A stretch of DNA of 64,000 nucleotides from Oikopleura dioica. Taxonomy: Eukaryota; Chordata; Appendicularia; Copelata; Oikopleuridae. Below the pieces are notes generated by a model. The model saw nothing but the letters and a program-made list of their open reading frames with translations, was not told where the DNA came from and ran no database searches. Positions 21,937-37,500 of this stretch are shown piece by piece. The DNA lies in the NCBI GenBank assembly GCA_907165135.1, contig OU015567.1, positions 4,345,001-4,409,000 of the forward strand, given 5' to 3'. A program made the position numbers and the translations under genes. Positions within the stretch are counted from its first letter, which is position 1, and every line of letters starts with the position of its first letter.

Positions 21937-23868
21937 ATGATTTCTCCCTCGGGATACGAACCCCTTTCGTCGGAAAACGAAAAGCAACTCGAAAGTACCG
22001 AACTCTCCGAAGTAACGACTAAAGAAAATGAGAACGAAGAACGAAGAAAAATGCTAGAATCGGGAAGAAAAGAAGCGATTTTACATGAACCCGAAGTTTC
22101 GATGATTCAGGAAGCGATTTTCAAAAAGCTCGGCTCGGCAACCTGGGTAGAAAACCTGAGTCAGAGTCCTTAAGAGTCTAGAAAGCTGATCTCTGAATCA
22201 GGTTTTCTACGTCGGTTGTCGATCCAAGTAAATATGAGGCTGTTCTTTTGAAAAGCTACGCTTTTCGGCTAAATTCTAGAATATTTTGCATAACGCTATT
22301 TATGGTGTTTTCTTAGTAAATAAATGTTCAGTTTGAAAATCTTTAAAAGCGCGAGAGCATGTGTTCAATCGCTTCAGAAATGTTCATCCCGTTCTTCTTC
22401 GCTGGCGTGGGAATGGTCCTCGCAGGACTAGAACTCGACAAAGTCCAGCACTGGACCAGCTTTCAAGAAGTTAACGGACTCTACATTCTCGTTCCTCCGC
22501 TGCTTGGACTCAAGGGAAATATTGAAATGACGCTGGCTTCGCGGCTTTCTACTGCAGCGAATTTGAAGATTCTGGATCAGTGGGATTCGCTAAAGAAGAT
22601 TGTCTTTGGGAACTTGGCGCTTTGTCAGTGTCAGTTACGGCGTTCAAACTCGATGAAATAAACGAAAAACTTTCGTTTAATCTAAGAAAAGATAAATTTG
22701 AACGCTATAAAAGGCGCTGGTGGTTTCGTTTCTTGTTTCTATCGTGGCGATTTTATTCAACTGGGTTCCCACTGGCGAATTCGACTTGAAAGAAGGCCTT
22801 CTTCTGACGTGTTCGGCGATGCTGACCGCCTCTCTTGCTTCTGCTGTGCTGGGAACAGTAATGGTGCTCGTGGTCATTGTCAGCTTGAAAATGAAAATCA
22901 ATCCAGACAATGTTGTGACTCCCATCGCCGCTAGTTTAGGAACTGGTTCATAATCTCGAGTCGAAATTCTCGACTTTCCAAGACTAGAGAGACAAAACTG
23001 AACCGAGAGAATAGGCGACTTGATAACTCTCTGGCTTCTTGCGGTTCTCGCGCAGTTTTTCTACAATTTCCCGGACGGAGAATTCTTCGTCATGCCACTA
23101 ATCTGCGGAATTGGCGTTTTGCTCATTCCGTTTTGGGCCTGGATTGCTTACAGAAATGAGTATACTAATGAGGTGCTAACAAACGGTTGGGAACCTGTCA
23201 TTGCTGCTATGATCATCAGGTCAGTCCGAGCTTTCATTTGCTTTCTTTAACCTTAAATTCTAGCTCTGGCGGTGGTTTCATCCTTGACCACGCTCTTTCT
23301 TCAAATCCTGGCGTAGCTGTGTTTGCTCCTCTGATCAATGGTGTCGGAGGAAACCTGGTAGCAGTCTTTTCAAGCCGTTTGTCAACGAATCTACATTTGA
23401 ATTGCCAACGAGGGGAGCTTCCCACCGAATTTAGTACGGGCTGCGTTCATCCGTGCTTTCTTTTCTGCGGAACGAACAATCCGCAAGTCAAGGCGGCAAA
23501 TGTCATGCTGCTTCTAGGTAGGAAAGCAAAAGGAGAAGCCGTTTTATTGTAAAAATTCAGTTATTCCGGGACAGCTGGCCTTTCTGAGCGTGATCAACTT
23601 GATCGAAGCTGGTCACGTGGCCATAACTATGCCTTTCGTGGTTCTTTATCTTATCGCTTCCATGCTACAGGTACTCGAATTCTCGTGTCAAATTCAATCA
23701 TTCACCTAGGTAATAATTCTTCTTCACATCGCCTGGTGGCTCGTCCATCGCGTCTGGTCTTCCGGAGATGATCCTGACTCCGTCGCGATTCCCTATCTGA
23801 CCGCTTTTGGCGATCTCATTGGCGTCGGCCTCCTCACCCTTGCCTTTTCAGTTTTACCTTCTGTATAA
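21937..23868 (+). CDS. SLC41/MgtE-type magnesium transporter
   Basis: Seven exons: 21937-22146, 22350-22634, 22714-22939, 23015-23219, 23264-23517, 23561-23670 and 23710-23868 (482 residues). Signature SLC41 segments are present twice, as expected for the two-fold repeat: GVGMVLAGLELDKVQHWTSF, LLGLKGNIEMTLASRLSTA, MKINPDNVVTPIAASLG, then NGWEPVIAAMIIS, FAPLINGVGGNLVAVFSSRL and DPDSVAIPYLTAFGDLIG. About ten hydrophobic helices. The N-terminal exon is acidic and cytosolic. Intron 1 begins at a GTAGAA that is the left end of a MITE. Intron 2 has no GT-AG reading that preserves the conserved NLALxQxQ-A alignment. Intron 3 is GA-AG (TTAG|GAACTGG). Family role: Na+-linked Mg2+ transport at the plasma or mitochondrial membrane. 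Confidence 0.88.
22139..22218. repeat. CAACCTG MITE copy spanning the SLC41 exon 1/intron 1 junction
   Basis: Left end CAACCTGGGTAGAAAACCTG, right end CAGGTTTTCTACGTCGGTTG. The left end lies over the exon border, so that the exon ends ..GCA ACC TGG and the intron begins GTAGAA inside the repeat. Confidence 0.7.
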
Positions 23869-25216
23869 AAAATTGATACTATTTTTTCCTTGTATAAAAC
23901 TCACCTACTTTCCTGTATGATTTTAACTACTTTCCTTCGCAAGTTTCAAAGTACGCTTCTTATCTTCTTAAAAATACGAAAAACCCTGATCCCAAATACC
24001 GAAAAATGTCTTTCTTTCTGTAGCTACCCAGACCAACGACTTCTATTTATGATTAAATCTTTCGATAAAAATATGCGTCTTCCTCGATTTCATAGCGTAA
24101 AAATGAGTAATTCTCCTTTTGAAAGGGTAGATTTGCTCGATTTTCGATTTTTCATGGTTGAAATATTCCGTTGAATTGAGCGAGCTAAAGTTAAGTGTGA
24201 TGAGACCATCGAAGAAATAAAATAAAGATGCCAGCGCAGCTCTGAGCCTCGGCCCGTGATGGAGAGTCGCTTGAGCGTCCTTTGATGCTCAATTTCCGTG
24301 GTTTTTCAAGAAAGTGCGCAGCAGGGGCTCAACTTCCAACGCATCCGTCAGCTCGAGAAACAGGTACTTTTCCATGCACACTATTCTTTATGATAAAAAC
24401 AGCGATAATTTCAGTACGTGCATATAATTTTGCTAATTTTGTCTTAGAACGCGGGACATGGATTTCAATTTTAGATACAGATGTAATTGATCTTGGTTGT
24501 TTTGACTTGAAAATTAAGTTTTATATAACTCGTAGTAATAACTTGTAAATTAGAAATTTATTTGTTTATATTTCTGGCCTTCCCATTCAAGTTGATTGAT
24601 TGATAATATGCTGATTTTGTTGTGTTAAAGATTATAACATCAATAAATACTCTTGCGACTGCCAGCAGTGCCAGCTGAAAGTTACATATCACAGGGAAAA
24701 TTTCAATCATAAATTTGAGATTAAAACAGTTGCCGGTATAAGTTCACATGGTGTCGCTGGCTCTTAGCATAATCAAGTACGTGTATCTTAGAAGAATATT
24801 CATGTGCCCCTCTAGGACTGTAGTCTCTTTCGTCAGCATATCTTTCTTCATCTCCCCATCTCATGAATCCTAATTTAATCAGTATTACTGACGTGAAATG
24901 CATGACTCACGACGGTCGTAACACTCCTTTCACACAGCATATCTCCCCTTTTGCATCAAGCCATCGTCATCGTAAAAAATCGAGAGAATGCTAAAATGGG
25001 CAAAAACAAGGCGAAAACGGAAATCTCATAAACCAACCGTCGAGGATTTTTCTTCCATTTCGTCCGGGCTCACGAGACAATCAATTTACATTAGCGCTGA
25101 ATATTTCTTGAGCCTTTATTCAAGTCCCTTATTTCTCAAAATCTAACTCTTCAATCCGCCCCGCCCCGAAAGATCTCCAAATTTCCGGGTCCGCGATTTT
25201 CATTATTCAATTTAAG
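23869..25216. other. Intergenic or 5' region of the RalGDS-like gene
   Basis: No gene supported. AT-rich with scattered open frames lacking features. A TTTAAG acceptor at 25211-25216 precedes the first readable exon of the next gene and could be a trans-splice (spliced-leader) acceptor or an ordinary intron end. Confidence 0.35.
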
Positions 25217-28200
25217 TACTTCCGAAGAGCTCCAGTCGTCCAAAGAACTCTCGCCACTGAGTTACTTTCAAGAAGATGAAAGCACACGCGCCTGGGGCGA
25301 CGAGCTTAGCGGAGATCTTCTCTACACCATCATTCTCAGACGAGTCAGATACTCAAAGAACTCGGATGAAGGCTTACAGTGGGAAACTCAAAAGGTAATC
25401 ACAATTGCTTTCATAAAGTTTTGACACCCTCAGGTTCGCCTGCTGAAAGCTGGAAGTCTTGAACGACTCGTCGACCACCTTGCTGCTGCTTTTCTCCACG
25501 ATGATGTCAACTTCTTGTCTATATTTCTCTCAACCTATCGTACTTTTGTCACTCCCCTCGAGGTGAGAAAGGTCCATCTTCCCTCCTCATCGTTTAATTC
25601 AGGCTTTGGATATGCTTATCCTCCGCTACGAAAATTTGTCCAACGAAGAAACGGCCAAAACACTCGCTCCAAGCGTCGATTCCAAGGAATCATATTCCAA
25701 GTCGGATTGCGAAGCCATCAAAGCCTCCATTCTTCGCGTTATGGAGCTCTGGATTGAAAGACATCCAGAGGATTGGCAACAGCCGCCAAAATATGTTCTC
25801 GTGCAGCAGACCCTCAAATTTTGTAATAAATATAAGGTAAGTTGAAAGACGAAGAAATCAATTTGAAAGTTGATACCTTAGTCGGAGACAGAAGATCTTG
25901 AACGCAAGACGCGAAAAACGCTCCACGATGCTCGACGAAAGCAAAACAAAAATGTAAGCCCATTATCACTCGCTCCAACAAAAGAAACCGACCTGGATAG
26001 AACTTCTGTAAATAAGGCACGGCTTGAATAACGAAAGAAATAAGTTGAAATTCTGAGACGTAATGCCAGCTTTTCAATCTTGACGAAACAGTATCTATGG
26101 CGAAATGACGCTTTAGTATCTTTCAATTTCAAACCCTTGAATCAAGGATGCTGCTTTATTTTTCCTCCGCCACATGTCCGAAAGCGACATCGCCAAAAGT
26201 CTGCTTGCTTACGACGTCCGTCTCTTTCGCCGCGTTATTCCTTGGCAATGTCTTGGATCTGTCTGGAGCCGGCGGGGTACGGGCGCTGAAATCTCAACCG
26301 TTAAAGCAACTGTCAAACAGTTCAATCATGTTGTCTATATTGTCCTCGCTACGGTTTTGTCGCCCTGCTTGAGTGTCAGTCAGAGGGCGAAAATTGTCGA
26401 AAAGGTACACTCTAATTTAAATGAAGAAATGGAGATGCTTTAGCCGGGTCTCTTCGCGGGATCTACAATTGAGAGTATTTTACTCCTGATTGAATACTCT
26501 CTTCACCCACCTCTTTTCGACCTTCCTTTTTCTAAAACTCCTCCATAAATCCGTTTTTAGTGGGTAAAAGTCTCCGAAGAAAGCCGCGCGTTGAAGAACT
26601 TTTCCTCCCTCCGAGCCATTCTTTCTGGTCTTCAAACTCACGCCGTCTATCGCTTGAAGAAAACCTGGGAAGCGGTTCCTGAGCCTGTCAAGAAGAACTT
26701 CGACAAGCTTCACGACGAAATGAAGTCAGAATCAAAGTCTGATCATGAAAGCTCAAGTGTTCCGTATCTCGGGACTTTTTTGCATGATTTGATGATGTTG
26801 GGTACGTTTTCATTCGTACTTTACTGATAATAATCATGCTTTTTAAGATACGGCCCATACAGATCTGCTAAAAGGCTTGATTAACTTTGAGAAGAGAAGG
26901 AAAGAATTTGAGCTTTTAACGATGATTTCTCTTCTTCAAATGGGATGCGAAAAGCATGAAAAACAACAGCCTTCTCAAGATTTTGAGCAATTTATTTCTC
27001 TTATTCAACCGCTTACTGATGAACAAGGCTTCGAGGTAAGCTACAACTGATATTCCTTGATGATAAACGGCAAATTTAGCTGTCCCAAATGGCTGAAGGC
27101 GGAGGAAAGTCGCTAGAACAAGAGCCTGTGAAGTGGGGTTCCCTCCTTCAGCATAGTTTCAGCACTTTGATGGACGATTCTGATTCCGACACCATCTCCG
27201 AGCCCCATCCGAAAATGGCCTCAAGCGCGTTGCTCGACCTAAAGTCTCCCCGTATTAGTACCGTCTCTCACAACAACAACTCGTCGAATCCGAGTGGCCT
27301 TGCCTCGCCCACCAACGCTCGTCTAAATTCATCCTCGACTCTTCCCCAAAATACGAGCCAATCCTAGGTCTAGGATGGGGGGTGATCGCTGGAGATCCGA
27401 AATGAGGCGCTCGAGATGAATCACCGATGAGTGGAGCGCGGGTTGTTTGGATCTCCAGAGCGCGGAGATCGAAGCTCGATCTCCAAATGAATCCCAGGGG
27501 TTCTGTCGATCTCCAGTTTTCGGTGATCGGAGCTCTGAATTTTCTCGAGCATGGATTTTTCTCGATTAAATTCATATTTTGCAGAGACTTTGCGGGTCAG
27601 TATCTCAGAAAATAATAATTTCTAATGCTAATCTTCAAGAAATTATCGCTCACCCACCGAGCTGAGTCTTTGGAAATTGTAACCGAACCAATTTTAAAAT
27701 TATGTGATTTCAAGTGTTCAAAAATTTTGAAAACCATCTTATTGAGAAAAATACTCGAGCAGAGATAGTAAATAGTACAGTTTTTATCCAAAATTACAAT
27801 CCATGCACTTGATTTGACAAAAGATTTGAAATCTACACTGGAGAATAAGTATTGCCTGAGATTTTTAAGTTGATCCGGCAGTCGCTTCTGATATCAGTAG
27901 GCTGGCAGAAGATTGTTTTAAAGTGACTCATCCGACTTCCGGGATAAAAAATTTTTGGATCTCCAAGAAGTGGAGATCGAGAGTGGTGATCGATCACCGC
28001 AATTTCGGGGTGGAGATCCCGCGGATCTCCACGCAATCGGAGATCCAAACAACCCGCGCACCACTCATTGGTGATTCCTCTCGAGCGCCTCATTTCGGAT
28101 CTCCGACGATCACCCCCGATCCTAGACCTAGAGCCAATCTGCGTCTTCCATAAATTATGTGATCGTCAGAATCACCGTGCAGGATCCGTTGATCGATTTA

Positions 28201-28850
28201 AACGGCGTCAATTACAGATGTATCCGTGTATCAGAACATGATCGCGTCAAATCTGTCTTGGCACTTGGCCTCGCGAAGCATAATTTAATCCACGAGCTTC
28301 CGTCCTGTTGGAATTTGATTCAGAAGCTGAAGAACAAAGGTAATTTCTTAATCGAAGGCTAATGTGTTGAATGAACAAGTGTTCCTCAGGGCCCATCACA
28401 TGATCTCCACATTCTCACAATATGTTTTAGAGCTGCCCCTGCCCGACAGCACAAATGTTTTTCACGCAATGGACAAGTCTCTCCCAGACGGGCAGCTGGA
28501 ATTCATTCTCAGAAGAAAAACGCATGACGAAATTCACGAGGCCGAGAAGCTCCAGAGGCAGAAAAAGTCGAAGCTTTACGGAGCGCAGACGGCTACTGTT
28601 TCCGGGATGACGATTCCTCCTTCTCTTCTTTCGCCTTTGCCGGGGAAGGCTCAGGTAAAGGTCGAGAGGAAGGAGTCTGTAGCGCAGAAGATAGGATCCG
28701 TTTCTATGGCTAACCTAGGAAAGGTAAGTTATCCTCAAGAAAAGTCAAGCTTATCAATTTTTTCAGGAAGAAACAGCGAAAAACGGCAGCTCTTCGGTGA
28801 AATCCAAGTCATTATCAACCATGACAAGCATAACTCGAACAAACAAGTGA
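25217..28850 (+). CDS. RalGDS/RGL-type guanine nucleotide exchange factor, RA region interrupted by a transposon
   Basis: Exons 25217-25394, 25434-25562, 25603-25836, 25882-25953, 26147-26404, 26561-26801, 26848-27035, 27080-27363 continued at 28140-28339, 28431-28723 and 28767-28850 all close in phase. RasGEF N motif: RLLKAGSLERLVDHL, FLSTYRTFVTPLE. CDC25 catalytic domain: FRRVIPWQCLGSVWSRR, ALKNFSSLRAILSGLQ, AVYRLKKTWEAV, VPYLGTFLHDLMML and LINFEKRRKEFEL. A Ser-rich linker leads to a Ras-association domain (INYVIVRITVQDPLIDL, LAKHNLIHELPSCWNL, DSTNVFHAMD, GQLEFILRRK). This order is that of RalGDS/RGL proteins, Ras effectors that activate Ral. A 768-bp element with an 8-bp duplication splits the exon before the RA domain; its left end adds an in-frame TAG. 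Start codon not found. Confidence 0.85.
27364..28131. mobile_element. 768-bp long-TIR DNA element, 8-bp TSD AGCCAATC, in RalGDS-like exon
   Basis: Starts CTAGGTCTAGGAT and ends ATCCTAGACCTAG. The inverted similarity continues inward for roughly 100 bases or more (GGGGGTGATCG, GGAGATCCGAAATGAGGCGC, GTTGTTTGGATCTCC). Direct repeats AGCCAATC lie at 27356-27363 and 28132-28139. No transposase frame, so it is non-autonomous. The 8-bp duplication fits hAT-type insertion, but the termini are not CAG..CTG. Confidence 0.85.
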
Positions 28851-29558
28851 CCTCATCTCTTTCTGTGTATCTGAAAACTACTGAATCCCAAAACACCAAT
28901 TTGTGACCTCACAAACCAGATAAGGCAGGTTTCAAACCTCCTGTCTATTTATTATTATTAATTTTATTTCATTTCTATTTTTACCTTTTCATCAATTTTC
29001 AACTCGTGTTTATTGCGATCTTTTTTTCTGTAAAATTCGCTTAAAATCATCAACCCATCTTTGCCGGTATCTTTTTATTAATATTATTATAATATTATAC
29101 CTACGACTAATTTATAACTGGAAAAAACAGGCTCCTTCTTACAGCAGGTATGCAGTATCTATTAACTTAACTGAGCCATAATCCAGGAAGGAGGCTTATC
29201 ATCGCACCGGTGCTTTTTTCGCCAAAAAAATAACTCTCATTTAACTTTGAAACTTCTTCTTTTCTGTGAAACTTTCATCTTTCTTCCTTCTCACTCCATT
29301 TCTCCCCAAACTGAAACCTAACTGAAATAACAAATAAACAATTCCAGAGTTCAAAATATTCAAATTATTTCATCCAAACATCTTTTTCTGTGAATATTTT
29401 TGAAGAACCTAACTTATCACTATTTCTGCCGGTACTGAAAACCCTGAAGTACGTACTGATCTTACCTAAAGTTTGCTTTTCTTTTCTCATTGCTTTCATT
29501 TGGAATATCATTAAATGATTATTCGAATTTCAACCCTTTTACGTGTACCTTCCCAAGA
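28851..29558. other. 3' UTR and intergenic AT-rich DNA
   Basis: Pyrimidine-rich and AT-rich; no frame with features. A possible promoter or 5' exon for the bZIP gene is not recognisable. Confidence 0.35.
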
Positions 29559-29849
29559 ATGGAAAAACAGCCGAATAAAAATAACAACGCAGTCAAAAAA
29601 TCAAGAGCAAAGAAAAAGAAGCTTTTAGACGACATGAAAATAAGAAAGGAGCATCTCGAAGGTACTATCATCCTTTCTTCTGGCAGACGATAATCATCGG
29701 GTTTAGAGGATTTGGTAAATCTTCAGCACGAGAATCAAGTCTGCGACAATGATATTTCGATGCTTGAACAGCTCAACCAGAAAGATCCTTCTGAACTGAC
29801 GCAGGAAGAAATTAACTACCTGAATGAGCAACTCTCCCAGCTCAATTAA
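29559..29849 (+). CDS. Minimal bZIP protein of C/EBP-gamma type
   Basis: Exons 29559-29661 and 29707-29849 join in phase to 81 residues. The basic region NNNAVKKSRAKKKK matches the C/EBP signature (N-x-x-AV-x-x-SR). It is followed by a heptad-patterned zipper (LLDDMKIRKEHLEEDLVNLQ, ENQVCDNDISMLEQL) and a short acidic tail. There is no activation domain, as in vertebrate C/EBP-gamma, which acts by heterodimerising with other bZIPs. The family call rests on the basic region only. A preceding exon is possible, because upstream sequence stays open to about 29490. Confidence 0.7.
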
Positions 29850-30544
29850 AAAATCTTCATCCTTCTTCTTCATTTTCAATTTGTGCTGTAAATATACTGC
29901 CGTGGAAATAAACCGAAAAATTCTCAATTATTGTGTTTGAAACTGAGTTTGACGCAAAAGAGCAATTAATGATCAATCAAGAAGAGTTATTAATACAATT
30001 CAATAAATATCTGAACAGAAATGCGCAAAAACTTTAGTAAAAGAATTTTCTTCTCTTGAAGTTCAGAAATTTTCTTATATAAGCTAATAAAATTGACGCA
30101 TATTTTATGCTGAATATTTCCTTTTGTTATATGACCATTTTTTATTAAATTTACGCTCGATCATATCAATTTGATATCATGATCAATAACTTATTGACAA
30201 TAAGACCGAAATTATTTGAAAAATCAAAAAGTTATTTTGTTGCATAAGCGTACTGTAACTTCTCAACTGTCTTTGCATGTTGTTTGCATGACAATCAGGC
30301 ATCCTTCTCGTGTGCGAAGTTGATCAGATGTCTGGTTTAAAAATCTTGATTGAAAATAGAGAAATGTTGGAGTCCCAGTGCCAAAGCAATTATCAAAAGA
30401 TGGATATCTTGTTTGGGGTATTATAAATACTGTATTTATTGTACCGTTAAATCCCGCTCTTTTTTCTTATGCAAGCATTCTATTTCTACCTTCATTAATC
30501 TGTTATATGATTGATCGAAAATCAGTCATTTTAAATTGTTCAGA
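29850..30544. other. Intergenic, no gene seen
   Basis: AT-rich. A TTGTTCAG acceptor at 30537-30544 immediately precedes the GPI start codon, placed as expected for a spliced-leader or leader-exon acceptor. Confidence 0.35.
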
Positions 30545-33515
<2,971 letters not shown>

Positions 33516-34572
33516 AAACTTTTGCCAAAGAAACATTATTTATTCACCAAAAAAGACCTTATTTTATATATTCAACAAAGTTCAGAATATCAGTTGCGAA
33601 TATATTCATCAATATTTATACTATTTATTCTTCTAGTATTCTATCAAAGCAATCCAAATTTGGTGCCTTTTTGTCAAATTTTTGATTCTTGAAAATTTCT
33701 AATTGTGTGTTTTTTTCTCTGTTCGAACATGTATCTGTCTCTCTCTCTTTCTCTTATGTGAGTTCCATATAATAAAGTATGTATTGCGAATGAACATGTT
33801 CCATTTGATTCTTCATACTCCATGATTCAGTATGAAAACTCAATTTTTGAAGCAAATGAACCGAATTTAAGTCTTGCTTTTCCTCAGGGAGCAACTCGCA
33901 TCGATTTCGAGTCACAAGAAGAGAACTAGACTCGAGGGCATCTTATAGCATGACCAAGTGAAGAGGCATACAGTCATACCGTTTTTATTTCTTACGGCAA
34001 AGATATTGAGATAGCATGGGAAAGGTAAAGGTCAAAGATTCAGGTTTTCATGGAAAGAAGCTCAGTTGACTCAGAGAGCTTCCCCAGAGCTCTTGAATCA
34101 GGATCTACGGGATTCTTAGTAGGGGAAAGGAAAGAAATGACGAAGCTGGGGAAGATTAAGTAAGAATCACTGAAAACGGTAAATTTTTCTCCGCAGCAGA
34201 AAATATAACACTTTATGGCATCATCCTTCAGACTACCCAGATTTTTTTTTGCGAAACTTGACGGAAAAATTGTCTTTTTATATTAGAAATTTTTGATATT
34301 TTTGAGTATGAAGCCGTATTCAATTTGTTTTGAAGCAGTAGCGAGGCGAAATCCAAGTAATCAAATACCAATATAGGTATCTCTTCCCAATTAATATTGA
34401 AAAGGGCAGTCTGCTGCTTGTCCACGTGACCTTGAACCTGGCTTGGACGTCTTGAATAAGGCGACAAGCTTCGTGCGTCAGCTGCTTTTGGTCAAAATAC
34501 GCGTTTTTGTATGAATTTTCATCCGATTGATCATTTTTGTTTCTTTTCTTAAAAAATTATTTTGTAAAAAAC
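33516..34572. other. Intergenic, no gene seen
   Basis: GPI 3' UTR followed by AT-rich DNA. A TC microsatellite (TCTCTCTCTCTTTCTC) lies near 33740. Confidence 0.35.
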
Positions 34573-37500
34573 ATGGGAAAGTCAAAAAAGAAAGCTGCAA
34601 AGAGAAATTCCCCGATTGACCAATTCGAAGTCATCGATAATTCTCAATTAGAGCAATTCCAATCGGTAAGGGTTTGGTTTTTTCTAGTACTTCTTTTGTT
34701 GTTTACACTTATTTTCAAAAAACCGATAATAAACGAAAAAATGGACTTTTGCTTTTGCTGCAATTCGCAAAGCTCGCAAGAGAGAAAGATTGAGAAATTT
34801 TTGGCGCAAAATGAGGCTTTTATTCATCCACGATCGGTTTTTCTTGAAGTAAAGATATCCTTTTAAGCTATCGCTTAAGGAGGGGGTCGACGAGAATCGG
34901 GATTTCCGTGACCAAAAATGCGGGAAAAGATAAGCAAAATCTGGATTTACGGGTGAATAGCAAAGGGTTGAAAAAATTAACCGGCGAGAAGTAGAAAAAA
35001 TTTTGGCCAGAAAAAATCGGTCAAAAATGCCGTCAAAGTAGGGGCATTTTCATAAAAATGCACCAAAAATAGTCATTTTTTTTACATTTTTCTTAATATC
35101 ACCCCCTAAATCTTATTTTTATTGAATGATTTTAGGCTCAACAGATTCGTGAGGATCTGTAGATTCCAAAAATATAAGATTCATACACAGACCATGTGTA
35201 TACGCGAAATTACGATCACCCCTGAAAAAATTCTCGTCGACCCCCCCCCTTAATTAACTAGAATAATAAAAACAAAAACAAAGTGCAATTTTCTTTTTAG
35301 AATGTGTCTAGATTCAGAAAAATTTTAATCTCTGTCTTCAATTTTGTTTCGAATATAATATAGATATAATTATATTGTTGAAGACAGAGATAAAAATTAT
35401 TCTGAATCAAGACACATTCTAAAATAAAGATGTCCTTTTTTGAATATTTGTTTTGTATTTATTGTTCTAGTTTATTTTCGATGATATGGAGAAATCAAAG
35501 AAATTGATATCCTTTTATCATGCTCGTAATTACTCTGCGTAATATATTAATAATAATATTATAAAGAAATAATAAATTATTTCAATTTATCGGCAAACTA
35601 ATCGATTAAAACGAGATATTTTTGATATCTTTTGAACTTCGAGCAGAATCGAAATCATTAATTTCAAGCATGAGTTGATTCCAATATTCGTTATCAAATA
35701 TTTACAAGTCCGTAAACATCCTTTTAGAAATGCCGGTTTCGCAAGAGTTGCATCCAGGGCGATTTCGACGCTGCAAGGAAAATGATCGAAGAGAATCCGT
35801 CGATCGAGCGAATTGTCGACAAATCCGGCTGGAATGGATTACACCACGCAGCCGCGGAAGGCCATTTTCCGATAGTTGAACTGTGTATTCGGTCAAATTT
35901 CAAGGTAGGGCGAGACTTTCTGTTGGGAAAATAATCCTCTACTTCAAGATCAACGCAAGGACGAAGGAAGATGAAACAGCCTTGTTGTTGGCGTCGAGGA
36001 ACGGGCATCAACATGTCGTTGATTATTTGATCAAAGAGAATGCCGATGTCTTTGCCATTTGTAAGTTAGCAGGGTCCTTTCTTTGTTACCTCTTTTTCAG
36101 CAAAAAGCGGACAAAACGCGCTCTCCGAAGCAGCAAGAAAGAACCGACCCCTGATCACATCTTTGCTTCAAGATGCGCTTCAAACACCACTGGCTTCCAG
36201 CACACCACGCGAGGAGAAAAAGAAGAACTCGGAAGACTTTTCTCTTGTTGGGACAACTAATTCAGACGTCGATTATATAAGGTTATATAAGGCGAACAAG
36301 ACATCTTCTATTCTATCTGTTAGAATAGAATAGATATGTCTTCTTTTAGAAGATATATGACGCAAACTTAGAAGATAAGTATTCAATTGTTTTTCTAGGA
36401 AACAACTTGCTGAAGCGAAGCAAAAACTGACGGACAAAAACAACGAAGTGACAACCTTAAAATCCGAAATCATCGAGCTGCACAAAGAACTTGACCTGCG
36501 AACTGAACAAATTGAACATATGAAGGGTCATTTTTCCCGTGAAGCAGCTGAGAAGGAAATAATGATTACGGTATGATTTGGCTCTCATACTCTCTTTGAA
36601 TTGGAATTTTTGTTTAGGAAATAAAGTCAGATATTGATTTGGTTTCCTCTGACGTTGAACGAACTAATGCCTTGCTTGAGACAGAGACAAACTTCAGGTA
36701 TTTTTTGGTTGAAAATTATCATAACGAAAAATCTGGAAACTTCGTCCAAGCTGTGGTTTGTTATATTTTCCTCCACCAACATCTGTTAATATCCGGTCTG
36801 GAAAGGACGAAAAATGCCAGAAGAAGTCATGCCCATTCGTTTCCATATTTTAGAGAGTCGCTGGAGGAGGAGAATCGCAAGCTGATGGACATCCTGCTCC
36901 GACGAGAAGAGACAATAAAAAGACTCGAGGTCCGGGCTCGCAATGCTCTAGAAATCTCTATCAGAGCCGACGACTACATCAAAAGTCACTCCTCAAGTTC
37001 GGGCTGAAATTTCTCTCTTCTTCACTTTTCTTCTTATAGCACTTCTTTTCTTAGTAGTCTATCTTTTCCTTCTCTTTCTTTTCATCCCTTTTTCTTGATA
37101 CGAACAGTTAGAATCCAGCAATAAGTCGCTCGCTGCCGAAAAAGAAGAACTCCACAAGCAAGTTTCAGACTTGCTAGCTTCCAAAAAGAATAGTTATCCC
37201 GGTAAGTTCATTTTTAATTACGATCAAACCAACGCAATATTAAAATCATGATATTATCATAGTTTCTTCAATTGTTTACGAAAAACAGAAAACTAATAAA
37301 TTTTATCTAAGAGCTTAAAAAAGAGAACAAAATGTTACGGGATGAACTTACCGATTCCCAAACGCGCAATCAACTTCTCGAAGATAAGGCCAAAGAATGG
37401 AAGGCGAAGCTTTTATCAGATGAGCCTGTGAAACGAGCAAAAATAATAACCCCGGCTGCGTCAGGAGATAATGAGATGATGATGGCTGCGGAAGCGTCAC

